64,000 bases of DNA from Clostridia bacterium (GTDB taxonomy: Bacteria > Bacillota > Clostridia > Oscillospirales > Acutalibacteraceae). The notes under the pieces are model-generated. The model did not search any database. It was not told where the DNA came from and saw only the letters and a program-made list of their open reading frames with translations. Of the stretch, positions 8,616-16,584 are shown piece after piece. Made by a program: the position numbers and the translations under genes. The DNA is taken from contig JAFQHU010000003.1 in the NCBI GenBank assembly GCA_017397845.1, positions 248,001 through 312,000 of the forward strand, in the 5' to 3' direction. Numbering within the stretch: the stretch's first letter is position 1; the number at the start of each line of letters is the position of its first letter.

Positions 8616-8969
8616 ATGAATTTAATTACTGCTGTTTCGTCTTTTGTTTCGGGGCTACTTTGTTCAATGGGCTTCGGCGGTGGGTCGGTGCTTATCATTT
8701 TTCTTACATCATTTATGAATATTAATCAAAAACAGGCCCAGGGAATTAATCTGTTCTTTTTCATCCCCTGTGCGGTGTATTCCGTATTTAAATATAATAA
8801 AGAAAACCTCATAAGCATGCGGCTCCTGAAGCCATTTATTATCTGCGGCATAATAGGAGTTTTCACAGGGTATGCAGTTATTTCTTTTATTCCTGCTGAT
8901 TTTTTAGTGAAGATGTTCGGTGTATTTTTAATTGTGATGGGTATAAAAGATTTATTTTCAAAGAAATAA
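8616..8969 (+). CDS. TauE/SafE-type permease, second half protein
   Basis: A 117-residue protein with about four membrane helices. It carries a second copy of the TSUP motif, VSGLLCSMGFGGGSVLI, near residue 11, and KQAQGINLFFF, which parallels KQAQATTLAVI in the first gene. It starts 4 bases after the preceding stop, with AGGTGA spanning that stop as RBS, so the two are translationally coupled and probably made in equal amounts. This is not a frameshifted single gene: each half has its own start, RBS and intact repeat motif. A convergent terminator follows. Confidence 0.88.
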   Translation: MNLITAVSSFVSGLLCSMGFGGGSVLIIFLTSFMNINQKQAQGINLFFFIPCAVYSVFKYNKENLISMRLLKPFIICGIIGVFTGYAVISFIPADFLVKMFGVFLIVMGIKDLFSKK

Positions 8970-9003
8970 AAGGAATGGCAGAGCCACTCCTCTTATTTCT
9001 TTA
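8961..9003. terminator. Convergent bidirectional terminator (TauE pair / ruvX)
   Basis: A long inverted repeat, arms AAAGAAATAA...TTATTTCTTT with an inner AGGAATGGC/GCCACTCCT stem. It overlaps the ends of the second permease gene (+) and ruvX (-). Confidence 0.7.
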
Positions 9004-9408
9004 TTTCGAAGCAAGATAGCTTTCAAGAATCATCACTGCAGATACGGCATCCACTACATCTTTTCTTTTGCTGCCTCTTACATTTGTAACATTCAAAGCC
9101 TTGTGTGCCGAAACAGTTGTAAGTCTTTCATCCACCATCTGTGTTCTTATACCTGTCTTTTCGGAAAGTGCATCGGCAAATTTACTGCATTTATCTGCTC
9201 TCTCTCCGCTCGTTCCGTCCATATTTTTCGGAAGCCCTACCACTATAAGTTCAGGTTTGTACTGAGCAATTATTTTTTCTATTTCAGCGATAAGCTTAGG
9301 CTCATAAGACTGTTTTATAACTGTAACGGGAGATGCAAGTATTTCCATTTTATCGCACACGGCAATACCCGTTCTCATATCACCGTAATCAATCGAAAGG
9401 ATAACCAT
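9001..9408 (-). CDS. ruvX: Putative pre-16S rRNA nuclease / Holliday junction resolvase-like YqgF
   Basis: A 135-residue RNase H-fold protein, the usual length for the RuvX/YqgF family, implicated in 16S rRNA 5'-end processing. Seen: SIDYGDMRTGIAVCD at the N-terminus (first catalytic Asp), LIVVGLPKNMDGTSGE in the middle, and QMVDERLTTVSAHKAL (second acidic residue) with a late Asp in KDVVDAVSAV. The start codon follows the stop of the upstream penicillin-binding protein by 9 bases, with AAGGTG as RBS, so the two are co-transcribed. In many Firmicutes ruvX sits with alaS and DUF1292 genes; here the DUF1292 gene is about 18 kb away. Confidence 0.95.
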   Translation of the reverse strand: MVILSIDYGDMRTGIAVCDKMEILASPVTVIKQSYEPKLIAEIEKIIAQYKPELIVVGLPKNMDGTSGERADKCSKFADALSEKTGIRTQMVDERLTTVSAHKALNVTNVRGSKRKDVVDAVSAVMILESYLASK

Positions 9409-9417
9409 AATTTCACC

Positions 9418-11499
9418 TTACTGTTCAACATCTGTAAGCTTTGCATCGATCGAGTCTCTTACCTGTGTAAAAGATTTTGCAGATAAGCCTGAGTGAATTT
9501 GGCTGAAAATGTGTCTGAAAATCGTTTTAGAAGGGTTAGACGAACCTGTACGCAGGTCGGCTCGGTAGTCAAATCCGTACCATACAGCAGTAACATAATG
9601 AGGTGTACCGCCACAGTACCATTTATCACAGTTATCAGAGGTGGTACCTGTCTTTGCAAAAGTCTGGAATCCGCTGATTTTTGAACCGTAGGCTGTACCG
9701 TAGCTTGCATTTACTGCTGTCGTGAGCATAGAAAGAAGCTCAGAAGAAGTATTTTTCGCTATAGCCTGCTCAGGCTTGTTGTTTGTATTGTCCAAAAGAA
9801 CATTTCCGTTTCTGTCGGTTACTTTGTAATAACTGTAAGGCTCATAATATCTTCCGCCGTTACCGAAGGTAGCAAATGCCGCCGCCATTTCGAGGGTGGT
9901 AACACCTGTCTGTGTACCGCCAACACCGAGGGGGCTCAAATCCTTATCACCTTCGCTGAGATTGAGATGAAATGCCTCGTTGCAATATTTCAAACCAAGC
10001 TCTACACCCATCATTTCATGAAGAATACGTACAGGAACAGTATTCAGAGAGCGTGCAAGAGCCTCTTCTACCGTTACATATTCACCTGAACCGTGATCGC
10101 CGTTAAAGTTACGCGGCCACTTTTCACCCTTAAGCATAATAGCTTCTTCAAGAATAACTGATTTTGAACTTATAATTCCTTTGTCAACTGCCGGAGCGTA
10201 TACAGAAAGAGGTTTGATTGACGAACCGGGCTGTCTTTTGGCACGGCTGTCGGTTGCTCTGTTGTAAGCACGGTTGGCTGTCTTTTTGCCGGTACCGCCG
10301 ACTATACCGACTATTCTGCCCTCATAATCCATAACAACCATAGATGATTCGGGAAGCTCACCGCGTGAATCATAATGTGAGCGAGGGAAGCCGGAACGTG
10401 TTTCATAAGATTTTTCGAGAATATTTTGTATACGAAGATCAACGGCTGAATATATCTTAAGACCGCCGTAATATATCATTCTCTGGGCTTCGTTGTAGTC
10501 ATATTCATATTCCTTTTGCAAATCTGCAATAACCTGCTCGACAACATATTCCTCATACCATGACAAAATTTCAGATTTGTCAGTCGTTTCATTACTTTCT
10601 GCAGAGCTGCTTTTACTTTTAATTTTAACTTTTTTGGCGTAAGCCTTATCTGCCTGCTCCTGAGTGATTCTGCCCTCTTCAACCATAGCTTCAAGACAAC
10701 GTTTCTGTCTTGCTTTACACTTTTCCATATCTACATACGGATTGGTTGTATAAGGAGCTTTTGTAATACCTGCGAGCATAGCACACTCAGCAAGATTAAG
10801 CTCACTGACCTCTTTACCGAAATAAGTTTCTGCTGCAGTTTTAACACCGTAGCAACCTGCACCGAGAGCAACCGTATTAAGATATGCTTCCAAAATTTCC
10901 GGCTTCGAATAATTCCTTTCGAGATTCAAGGCTCTGGTTATTTCATGGAATTTTCTGAAATAAGTAGCGGAGTTTTCATCTGTGAGATTTTTAATGAGCT
11001 GCTGTGTAATGGTAGAAGCACCCTGTCCGTCATATTCCGGAACTATGAGAACAGCTATGGTTCTTATCCAGTCAACGCCGCTATGTTTATAGAAACGGAA
11101 ATCTTCCAAACAAATAAAAGACCAAAGAAGATTTTCGGGCATATCCTCATAATCTGCCCAAATACGGTTTTCTTCGCCGTGAAGGCGGGTTTGCTCAATA
11201 AGCTTATCATTTTCGTCATAAGCATACATAATAGACGTCTGATTCTGTGAGTCCTTATAGTTATCAAGGTTAACAGCAATATCACCGTTAACAAAATTAT
11301 CCATATAAGAAGCAACCGAGCCGCCCACTATCATAAACGTCAGCATACCTGCAACAAAAATACAGAAGCAAAATAAAAATGCTGTATATAAAACGGGGTG
11401 CTTTTTTTTGTTTTTCTTTGCTCTTTTTCTTTTGTTCGATGCTGTATTAACTGCACTTTGTTTTTTAGGTGCCGTTCTTTTTTCTTTGCTGTTTTCCAT
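9418..11499 (-). CDS. Class A penicillin-binding protein (transglycosylase/transpeptidase, PBP1a type)
   Basis: Bifunctional peptidoglycan synthase at the outer face of the membrane, 693 residues. Order: Lys/Arg-rich cytoplasmic tail (about 1-40); signal-anchor helix (about 43-68); GT51 glycosyltransferase domain with EDFRFYKHSGVDW, QGASTITQQLIKNLT and RKFHEITRALNLE; transpeptidase domain with the serine of SSIKPLS (SxxK), SLN (SxN) and KTGTT (KTG triad). The longest frame starts 18 codons earlier. I chose the ATG at 11499 because GGAGGA lies 9 bases before it. A strong promoter is at 11565-11593. It heads a unit with ruvX. Confidence 0.96.
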   Translation of the reverse strand: MENSKEKRTAPKKQSAVNTASNKRKRAKKNKKKHPVLYTAFLFCFCIFVAGMLTFMIVGGSVASYMDNFVNGDIAVNLDNYKDSQNQTSIMYAYDENDKLIEQTRLHGEENRIWADYEDMPENLLWSFICLEDFRFYKHSGVDWIRTIAVLIVPEYDGQGASTITQQLIKNLTDENSATYFRKFHEITRALNLERNYSKPEILEAYLNTVALGAGCYGVKTAAETYFGKEVSELNLAECAMLAGITKAPYTTNPYVDMEKCKARQKRCLEAMVEEGRITQEQADKAYAKKVKIKSKSSSAESNETTDKSEILSWYEEYVVEQVIADLQKEYEYDYNEAQRMIYYGGLKIYSAVDLRIQNILEKSYETRSGFPRSHYDSRGELPESSMVVMDYEGRIVGIVGGTGKKTANRAYNRATDSRAKRQPGSSIKPLSVYAPAVDKGIISSKSVILEEAIMLKGEKWPRNFNGDHGSGEYVTVEEALARSLNTVPVRILHEMMGVELGLKYCNEAFHLNLSEGDKDLSPLGVGGTQTGVTTLEMAAAFATFGNGGRYYEPYSYYKVTDRNGNVLLDNTNNKPEQAIAKNTSSELLSMLTTAVNASYGTAYGSKISGFQTFAKTGTTSDNCDKWYCGGTPHYVTAVWYGFDYRADLRTGSSNPSKTIFRHIFSQIHSGLSAKSFTQVRDSIDAKLTDVEQ

Positions 11500-11564
11500 T
11501 ACAGACAATCCTCCGTTCCGGGAATTTATATGAAATTGATTGCTGATATCCATACTTAATCTAC

Positions 11565-11593
11565 ATTATAATAAATCCAAATAATTAAATCAA
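11565..11593 (-). promoter_or_regulatory. Promoter of the penicillin-binding protein gene
   Basis: Minus strand TTGATT, 17-base spacer, TATAAT. Confidence 0.8.
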
Positions 11594-11669
11594 CATTAAT
11601 TTATAAATTTAATGAATTTTTCTTTTAATTTTATTATTGTTTTTCATTTTTCTCCCTAAACATAAATAT

Positions 11670-11698
11670 AAAGGCAAGGTTGTCCCCTGCCTTTACGT
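11670..11698 (-). terminator. Terminator after the first Fn3 gene
   Basis: Arms AAAGGCA/TGCCTTT around a short loop, overlapping the stop codon of the gene ending at 11693. Confidence 0.65.
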
Positions 11699-12919
11699 TT
11701 TAACCGTTTTGACGTCGCTGTAATAGCCGTAATATTTTTCACCGCCGGAAACCACATAAGCCCTCACCTTTAAATAATATTTTTTACCCTTTGTAACACT
11801 TTTAAAAGTATATGAGGTTGATTTCTCCGCCTTAACCGATACTCTCTTCGGATTACTGAAGCTTTTATTGGTGCTTAGAAGAAATTCATACCCGTGGCAA
11901 TTTTGTTTGACAGAGGTTACGGTAAGATTTCCGTTTACCGATTTAACTTTTCCGATGCTTGCTTTTTGTGGTTTAGTTGAAACTTTTTTACTTACAGATG
12001 TTGAATAAATCTTGCCTTTTTCTGTTTTTTTATAGCTTTTTATTACAAATACATAATCTGTTCCGCTTTTCAATTTCTTACCGTCAATTTTACCTAATGT
12101 ACAATAAAGATTTTCAGTATCTTTTATCAATTTAAGCTTTTTATTTTTAAGATATATTTCATATCCGTCAGCACCCTTTGATTTATCCCACGATAAATAT
12201 ACAGAAGAAATAGAGGGAGAAGCAGTAATATTTTTTACCGCAGTAGGTCTGATTTTGAAAAATAAGGTCTTTGTGCCCTCATAATTACCTTTGAAAGTTA
12301 CATTTACGCTGTAAACGCCTGTTTTCTTTCTCCCTTTCTGATATACGAGGGAATAATCTTTATCTTTTTTCAGTTTTTTACCGTTAGCGTCTTTTACGGT
12401 TACAGAAGGAGTTTTAACCCTGCCGACATATACATAAATTTTCTTGTCAAGTTTTATTGAAGAAATTTTAGGAATAACCGTTTTACTGTAAAGCTTTTTA
12501 CATATACTGCATTCTTTCCTTCTTTCGCCGTTTTTCTTTGCTGTGGCTTTTACGGTTACATATACAGGCGTATGTGAAGTTTTACTATAATAAACAATAT
12601 CCGTCTTTGCATAACATCGCTTGCAATATCTTCCGCCCTCACCCTTTTGAATACAGGTTGATTTTCTGAAGCAAACAACATCATTACTGAAAATATGCCC
12701 CAATGCATCAGTATAATTTCCTTTATAAGACTCTCCGCAATCACAGCTGTAAACCGTAAAACCTTTTTCTGTACAGGTTGATTTTGCCGAATACAGCTCA
12801 GCGAATTTGTGTTGATGCTGCTCACCGGCAAAAGCGAAAAGCACAACAAATGAGAGTATCGCATTAAGCGATATGCAGTATAAAATTACATTTTTCGCTT
12901 TATTCATATTATCACCCAT
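11693..12919 (-). CDS. Secreted Cys-repeat / fibronectin type III protein
   Basis: A 408-residue exported protein. A signal peptide (hydrophobic about 8-30) is followed by two or three Cys-pair repeats (about 35-150), with units like CTEKGFTVYSCDCG and CIQKGEGGRYCKRC. Next comes a beta-rich segment (PSVTVKDANGKKLKKDKDY, typical of cell-surface Ig-like repeats), then two Fn3-type domains with YLSWDKSKGADGYEIY and GKKYYLKVRAYV. There is no LPxTG, so it is probably released or wall-associated by charge. It starts a few bases after the E2-like gene; an inner ATG four codons on is equally possible. A clear paralog lies at 53741-54868. Function unknown; adhesion or matrix binding is inference. Confidence 0.85.
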   Translation of the reverse strand: MGDNMNKAKNVILYCISLNAILSFVVLFAFAGEQHQHKFAELYSAKSTCTEKGFTVYSCDCGESYKGNYTDALGHIFSNDVVCFRKSTCIQKGEGGRYCKRCYAKTDIVYYSKTSHTPVYVTVKATAKKNGERRKECSICKKLYSKTVIPKISSIKLDKKIYVYVGRVKTPSVTVKDANGKKLKKDKDYSLVYQKGRKKTGVYSVNVTFKGNYEGTKTLFFKIRPTAVKNITASPSISSVYLSWDKSKGADGYEIYLKNKKLKLIKDTENLYCTLGKIDGKKLKSGTDYVFVIKSYKKTEKGKIYSTSVSKKVSTKPQKASIGKVKSVNGNLTVTSVKQNCHGYEFLLSTNKSFSNPKRVSVKAEKSTSYTFKSVTKGKKYYLKVRAYVVSGGEKYYGYYSDVKTVKT

Positions 12920-12922
12920 TAA

Positions 12923-13870
12923 TTACCATTCTCTGATAATCTGCGGATTTTCAAAAACCTCATCAATCTTTTTTATGAGAGGCATAACATCGTCCAATGC
13001 ACCTATCCTGTGATCAAAAGTGAAATGCACGGGCATTATTTTTTTTATGCCTATATCAACCTCACCTTTTTCATTTCTGAAGGCATATTCTCTGTCACTC
13101 ACGGTACCGATACCGTAAAGAAAAACCTGCGGGTACAAAAGCGGTGCATAACCGATATTCGCAGTTGTGAACTCGCTGTTGAGCATACCCCAATTTGTAA
13201 AGCACACCGTACCCTCGTTAACATCCTGCGGAACAAGAGTAGCTTTTTTTTGAAGCTTCTTTTTCTTGAACAGATCACTTATATTCATTACTTTGTTTTT
13301 ACCGAAAAAACCTGTAAAAAACTGCATAAAGCTCGTAAGAATTTTGCCCTTCAATACAAAACCCGTCATTCTGTAGGAAAGATTATTTAAAAGTAAACGA
13401 TCAATATCTGAATTTTTAACCGCCCTGAGAAGAAAATCCACCTGTGCCTGAAGTGATTTAAGATTTTTATTTTCAGTTTCTCTAACTTTAATTGTAAATG
13501 TTTCCCCATTTTCAAGCTTTACGGGCATCGAAATATCTATGTGTTTTTTTATAATCAGCTTCCCTGTTGTAGACCTTTTATTAAACTCAAGATGTGCATT
13601 CAATCTCGGTGCAGCCTTTAGACCCTCAATAAGAGCTTTCATCATAATAACATTAAAACTTAGATTGAAATCTGCCTCTTTTTTATATTGCTGAAACTCA
13701 TTCCACAAATTTGTTACGTCAACCTCATAAAAGCATGATGCACCTACCATATCATTCTGAGTTTTGGTAAAAATGTATCCTGCACATCTTTTTTTCAGAT
13801 TAAAATATTCTGTTTCATCACCTTCGACAGGTGAATTAAGTGCTAATCTGAAATACTGTTTTGGTTTCAT
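12923..13870 (-). CDS. E2-type acyltransferase catalytic domain without lipoyl domain
   Basis: A 315-residue protein resembling the catalytic core of 2-oxoacid dehydrogenase E2 / chloramphenicol acetyltransferase fold. The C-terminal HFTFDHRIGALDD (about 275-290) matches the E2 active site HxxxDHR. The upstream TNWGMLNS and FLYGIGTVSDR also fit. There is no lipoyl or E1/E3-binding domain, and no E1 or E3 genes are nearby, so it is unlikely to work in a classical dehydrogenase complex. An acyl-CoA-dependent transfer to another acceptor is possible. ATG chosen with RBS AAGGAG 7 bases ahead; the longer frame runs into the promoter. It is co-transcribed with the secreted Fn3 protein. Confidence 0.8.
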   Translation of the reverse strand: MKPKQYFRLALNSPVEGDETEYFNLKKRCAGYIFTKTQNDMVGASCFYEVDVTNLWNEFQQYKKEADFNLSFNVIMMKALIEGLKAAPRLNAHLEFNKRSTTGKLIIKKHIDISMPVKLENGETFTIKVRETENKNLKSLQAQVDFLLRAVKNSDIDRLLLNNLSYRMTGFVLKGKILTSFMQFFTGFFGKNKVMNISDLFKKKKLQKKATLVPQDVNEGTVCFTNWGMLNSEFTTANIGYAPLLYPQVFLYGIGTVSDREYAFRNEKGEVDIGIKKIMPVHFTFDHRIGALDDVMPLIKKIDEVFENPQIIREW

Positions 13871-13901
13871 GGCTTTTCTCCTTTTATTACAACATATAAC
13901 A

Positions 13902-13930
13902 ATTATATATTCAAAATATATCACTGTCAA
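13902..13930 (-). promoter_or_regulatory. Promoter of the E2-like/Fn3 unit
   Basis: Minus strand TTGACA, 17-base spacer, TATAAT: perfect sigma-A consensus. Confidence 0.85.
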
Positions 13931-13969
13931 CAAATTGAAATCAATTTAATAATTGTTCATTTTAAAACA

Positions 13970-13999
13970 AAAATGAGCCTGTACGGAAAGCACAGGCTC
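13970..13999 (-). terminator. Terminator after the GPH symporter
   Basis: Minus strand GAGCCTGT...ACAGGCTC hairpin followed by ATTTTTG, just after the stop at 14007. Confidence 0.8.
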
Positions 14000-14006
14000 T
14001 GAACTA

Positions 14007-15536
14007 TTATTTTTCAATAAGAGTGTTTGCTCTTTTGTCAGTGAGCTCAACGAGCATTCTTTGCTGAAGCTCACCATGAATAGGATACAAAAAGAATGAT
14101 ATACCGTAAAGTCCTCTGGCAAGTGCCGGAAGAATACAGAAAACAATCCATATACCGCGCATTATACCGGGGTCTTTATTCGGAATTGCATTTCCGGCTT
14201 CATCGACGAGAGCTTCATAATTAATCCACTCAAACACGAGACCGGAAAGAGCACCCGTTACAGTTCCGGCAAGTTTGGTAAAATATCCCTGTACAGTGGT
14301 TACGAGAGCTTCATTACGAAGGCCGTGCTTCCATTCCATATAATCGAGCGCATCAGCAGTAAGAATCGGATTACAAACCTGAATAATCTTATTAGGAAGA
14401 CCTGCAATAGTTAAAAGCAGAGTGATACAAATAAGATTAAGAACATGATTGCTTTCGAAACTGTCACCTACAACATTACCGAAGGGAAAACCGAGTGCAA
14501 ACATGAGCATATATGCTGCAAAACCGAATACACCGGCAATAATCGCAGCTGTACGTGCACCAAACTTTTTGATAAGCTTGGCACCGATGGGAATCATAAA
14601 GAAATTCGGAATTCCCGTAAAAATACCGGCAACACCACCGTTTGCATAAGATCCGGTATTATTGAGCCAGAAAAATTTCTCTGTTGCACCTCCGACTGCT
14701 TTAAAATTACTGAAAAAGTCAGCAAGAATAATAGCAAGGAGAGGTCTGTTAGTAATAATATTTTTAAGCGAGCCCCACACCGAGGTTTTGTTCATTTCCT
14801 CACGACTCTGCAAGGGTATTCTTTCCCTCATGGTAAAGAAGCCGTAAACAGCAAAAAAAGCTGAAAATACAAGCATAAATCCGGCAAAGCCTTTAAAAAT
14901 ACCGGTCTGAGAAACTGACGGAACAAGCTTTGGTACAAAAGTAAGAATGAACGGGAGAAGACTCGGTAACCATACGCCGAAATTTTCAAAGAATTTGTTC
15001 GTATAAATGAGATTATTACGTTCATTCATATTCGGTGTAAGATTATAAATCATAAGATTCCATGCACCGAAATAGCTCATACCGAGACCGTAAATTATGG
15101 TAGCTGCACAGAAAAACCAACTGAGCCCTTTATCGCCGAGACTCGGTGTGGCAAAAAGCATGAATCCGCCGATAAGCCACAAAGGAAGCGGGAGGATAAA
15201 GAAAGGGCGGATTCTGCCCCAACGGGTACGTGTACGGTCAATGATAAGACCGGAAAGTGTATCATCCAAAGCATCGTAAATGGTTGCAAAGGCAGTGATG
15301 GCGGCATATGCTTTACCGCTGAGTCCCGCATATTGCATCATAAATACCTGACGGTTAGCACTTACAAACTCAGAAAGATTTTTCTGACCGAAATTAACAA
15401 GAATGTAAGAAGCAAATTCCTTAGGTCTGAGATAACGTTTTTTTGTATAGGCCAGCTTATCGAGTGTACTTTGCGAATTACTCTGCTCCGAGGAAGTATT
15501 CTCGTTCACTATGTTTTCTGACATTTTATCACTCAT
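14007..15536 (-). CDS. Sugar:cation symporter of the GPH (glycoside-pentoside-hexuronide) family
   Basis: A 509-residue, roughly 12-helix membrane transporter of the MFS_2/GPH family (MelB, XynB, GusB relatives) that takes up glycosides with Na+ or H+. The family signature after the first helices, DALDDTLSGLIIDRTRTRWG then RIRPFF, is intact. The N-terminal 40 residues are polar and unusual for the family. The gene lies 22 bases downstream of a zinc-ribbon membrane gene, and just beyond a clan GH-D glycosidase, so uptake of alpha-galactosides or similar oligosaccharides is a reasonable inference. No LacS-type EIIA domain is present. Confidence 0.9.
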   Translation of the reverse strand: MSDKMSENIVNENTSSEQSNSQSTLDKLAYTKKRYLRPKEFASYILVNFGQKNLSEFVSANRQVFMMQYAGLSGKAYAAITAFATIYDALDDTLSGLIIDRTRTRWGRIRPFFILPLPLWLIGGFMLFATPSLGDKGLSWFFCAATIIYGLGMSYFGAWNLMIYNLTPNMNERNNLIYTNKFFENFGVWLPSLLPFILTFVPKLVPSVSQTGIFKGFAGFMLVFSAFFAVYGFFTMRERIPLQSREEMNKTSVWGSLKNIITNRPLLAIILADFFSNFKAVGGATEKFFWLNNTGSYANGGVAGIFTGIPNFFMIPIGAKLIKKFGARTAAIIAGVFGFAAYMLMFALGFPFGNVVGDSFESNHVLNLICITLLLTIAGLPNKIIQVCNPILTADALDYMEWKHGLRNEALVTTVQGYFTKLAGTVTGALSGLVFEWINYEALVDEAGNAIPNKDPGIMRGIWIVFCILPALARGLYGISFFLYPIHGELQQRMLVELTDKRANTLIEK

Positions 15537-15558
15537 TTCAATTTATTTTTTCAAATAA

Positions 15559-16473
15559 TTATTTTTTGTTTTCCTTGGCAGCAAGAGCTTCTCTGGCTTT
15601 GCGTACCTTTTCAGCCTGTTCCTGTTCCGCCTTCTTTTTTGCTTCAGCCCAGGCAGCTTCTTTTTTAATACGTTCTGCCTCTTCTTTTTCTTCTTTGAGA
15701 CGGAGCTTTTCCGCTCTGACAGCCTCAAGTGCTTCATCGCTTTCAACCGGAGCTTTCGAAACAAGGATATTTCCCGTCATAGCAACAGCAAGTAACGCAA
15801 TATATACAAACACACCCCATAAAACCTTTAAAGAAGCACCGGCGAAATCAAGTGTACCTATGGAAAACGATGCACCGTTTACCTTTGAAGCAGAAAGTAT
15901 GAACATTACAGCTCCGGCTGCAGCAAAAGCGATGCTTAAAGCATCAGCAACCCATCCGCTGTTTGTATCGGATTTTTTAAAACATATAAACGGAAGAAAG
16001 AATGCAACAACAATAGCTACGATACTCAAAAGAACAAGTAAAAATCCGAGCATTATAAAGCTTACAGGACCGGAAAAGCCTTCTGCGCTCATAGTTTCGA
16101 AAATCGAACCAACATTCTTAAAAAGTATACCAAAGAAACTTATAGTGGATTCACCGTCAGTAAAAAGTCCGAGAAGATCAAAGCTCAAGGTGGATTTTTC
16201 ACTCAAAACTGTCGCCCAAGGAAGAATAAAGCCTATAGCGGGTATAAGTGACATAACTAATCTCGCTACGCGTATTCTGCTTCCGATTACGGAAAATTTA
16301 AATCTGTTTAACGTTCTGTATAAAGCGGCGAACTTTTCTTCTGCTATCCTGCTATCCTCTTCAAGACGCGCCTCCCAATTATAGTTAGGAATACTGACTC
16401 CGCATCCCGGACACTCGGCCTTAATGTTATAAAATTTAAGTTCTTTGCCGCAATTCGGACATTTTGCTGCCAT
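15559..16473 (-). CDS. Zinc-ribbon multi-pass membrane protein with charged coiled-coil tail
   Basis: A 304-residue hypothetical protein. It has an N-terminal zinc ribbon (CPNC and CPGC, residues 5-25) and about four hydrophobic segments between residues 65 and 235. The cytoplasmic C-terminal tail (about 245-304) is almost entirely Glu/Lys/Ala and should form a coiled coil. RBS AAGGGTG lies before the ATG and a promoter is at 16515-16544. It is the first gene of a two-gene unit with the sugar symporter. It has no recognisable enzymatic motif. A regulatory or scaffold role for the symporter would be speculation. Confidence 0.85.
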   Translation of the reverse strand: MAAKCPNCGKELKFYNIKAECPGCGVSIPNYNWEARLEEDSRIAEEKFAALYRTLNRFKFSVIGSRIRVARLVMSLIPAIGFILPWATVLSEKSTLSFDLLGLFTDGESTISFFGILFKNVGSIFETMSAEGFSGPVSFIMLGFLLVLLSIVAIVVAFFLPFICFKKSDTNSGWVADALSIAFAAAGAVMFILSASKVNGASFSIGTLDFAGASLKVLWGVFVYIALLAVAMTGNILVSKAPVESDEALEAVRAEKLRLKEEKEEAERIKKEAAWAEAKKKAEQEQAEKVRKAREALAAKENKK

Positions 16474-16514
16474 TATAACACCCTTTCTGTCGATATTTTT
16501 TCAAACCATTGAAC

Positions 16515-16544
16515 ATAATAATATATTTTGTAAACAAAAGTCAA
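16515..16544 (-). promoter_or_regulatory. Promoter of the zinc-ribbon/GPH symporter unit
   Basis: Minus strand TTGACT, 18-base spacer, TATTAT. Confidence 0.6.
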
Positions 16545-16584
16545 TACAAAAACAATTTTATTAAAAAGAAAAATTTTTATGCAA

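Noticed and set aside
8264..8969. TauE pair as a frameshifted pseudogene
   Set aside because: Both halves have their own start, RBS and full repeat motif, and the frame change falls exactly between repeats.
15443..16384. 313-codon open frame on the plus strand
   Set aside because: Antisense shadow of the zinc-ribbon membrane gene and the start of the symporter gene; low-complexity Ser/Ala translation and no RBS.
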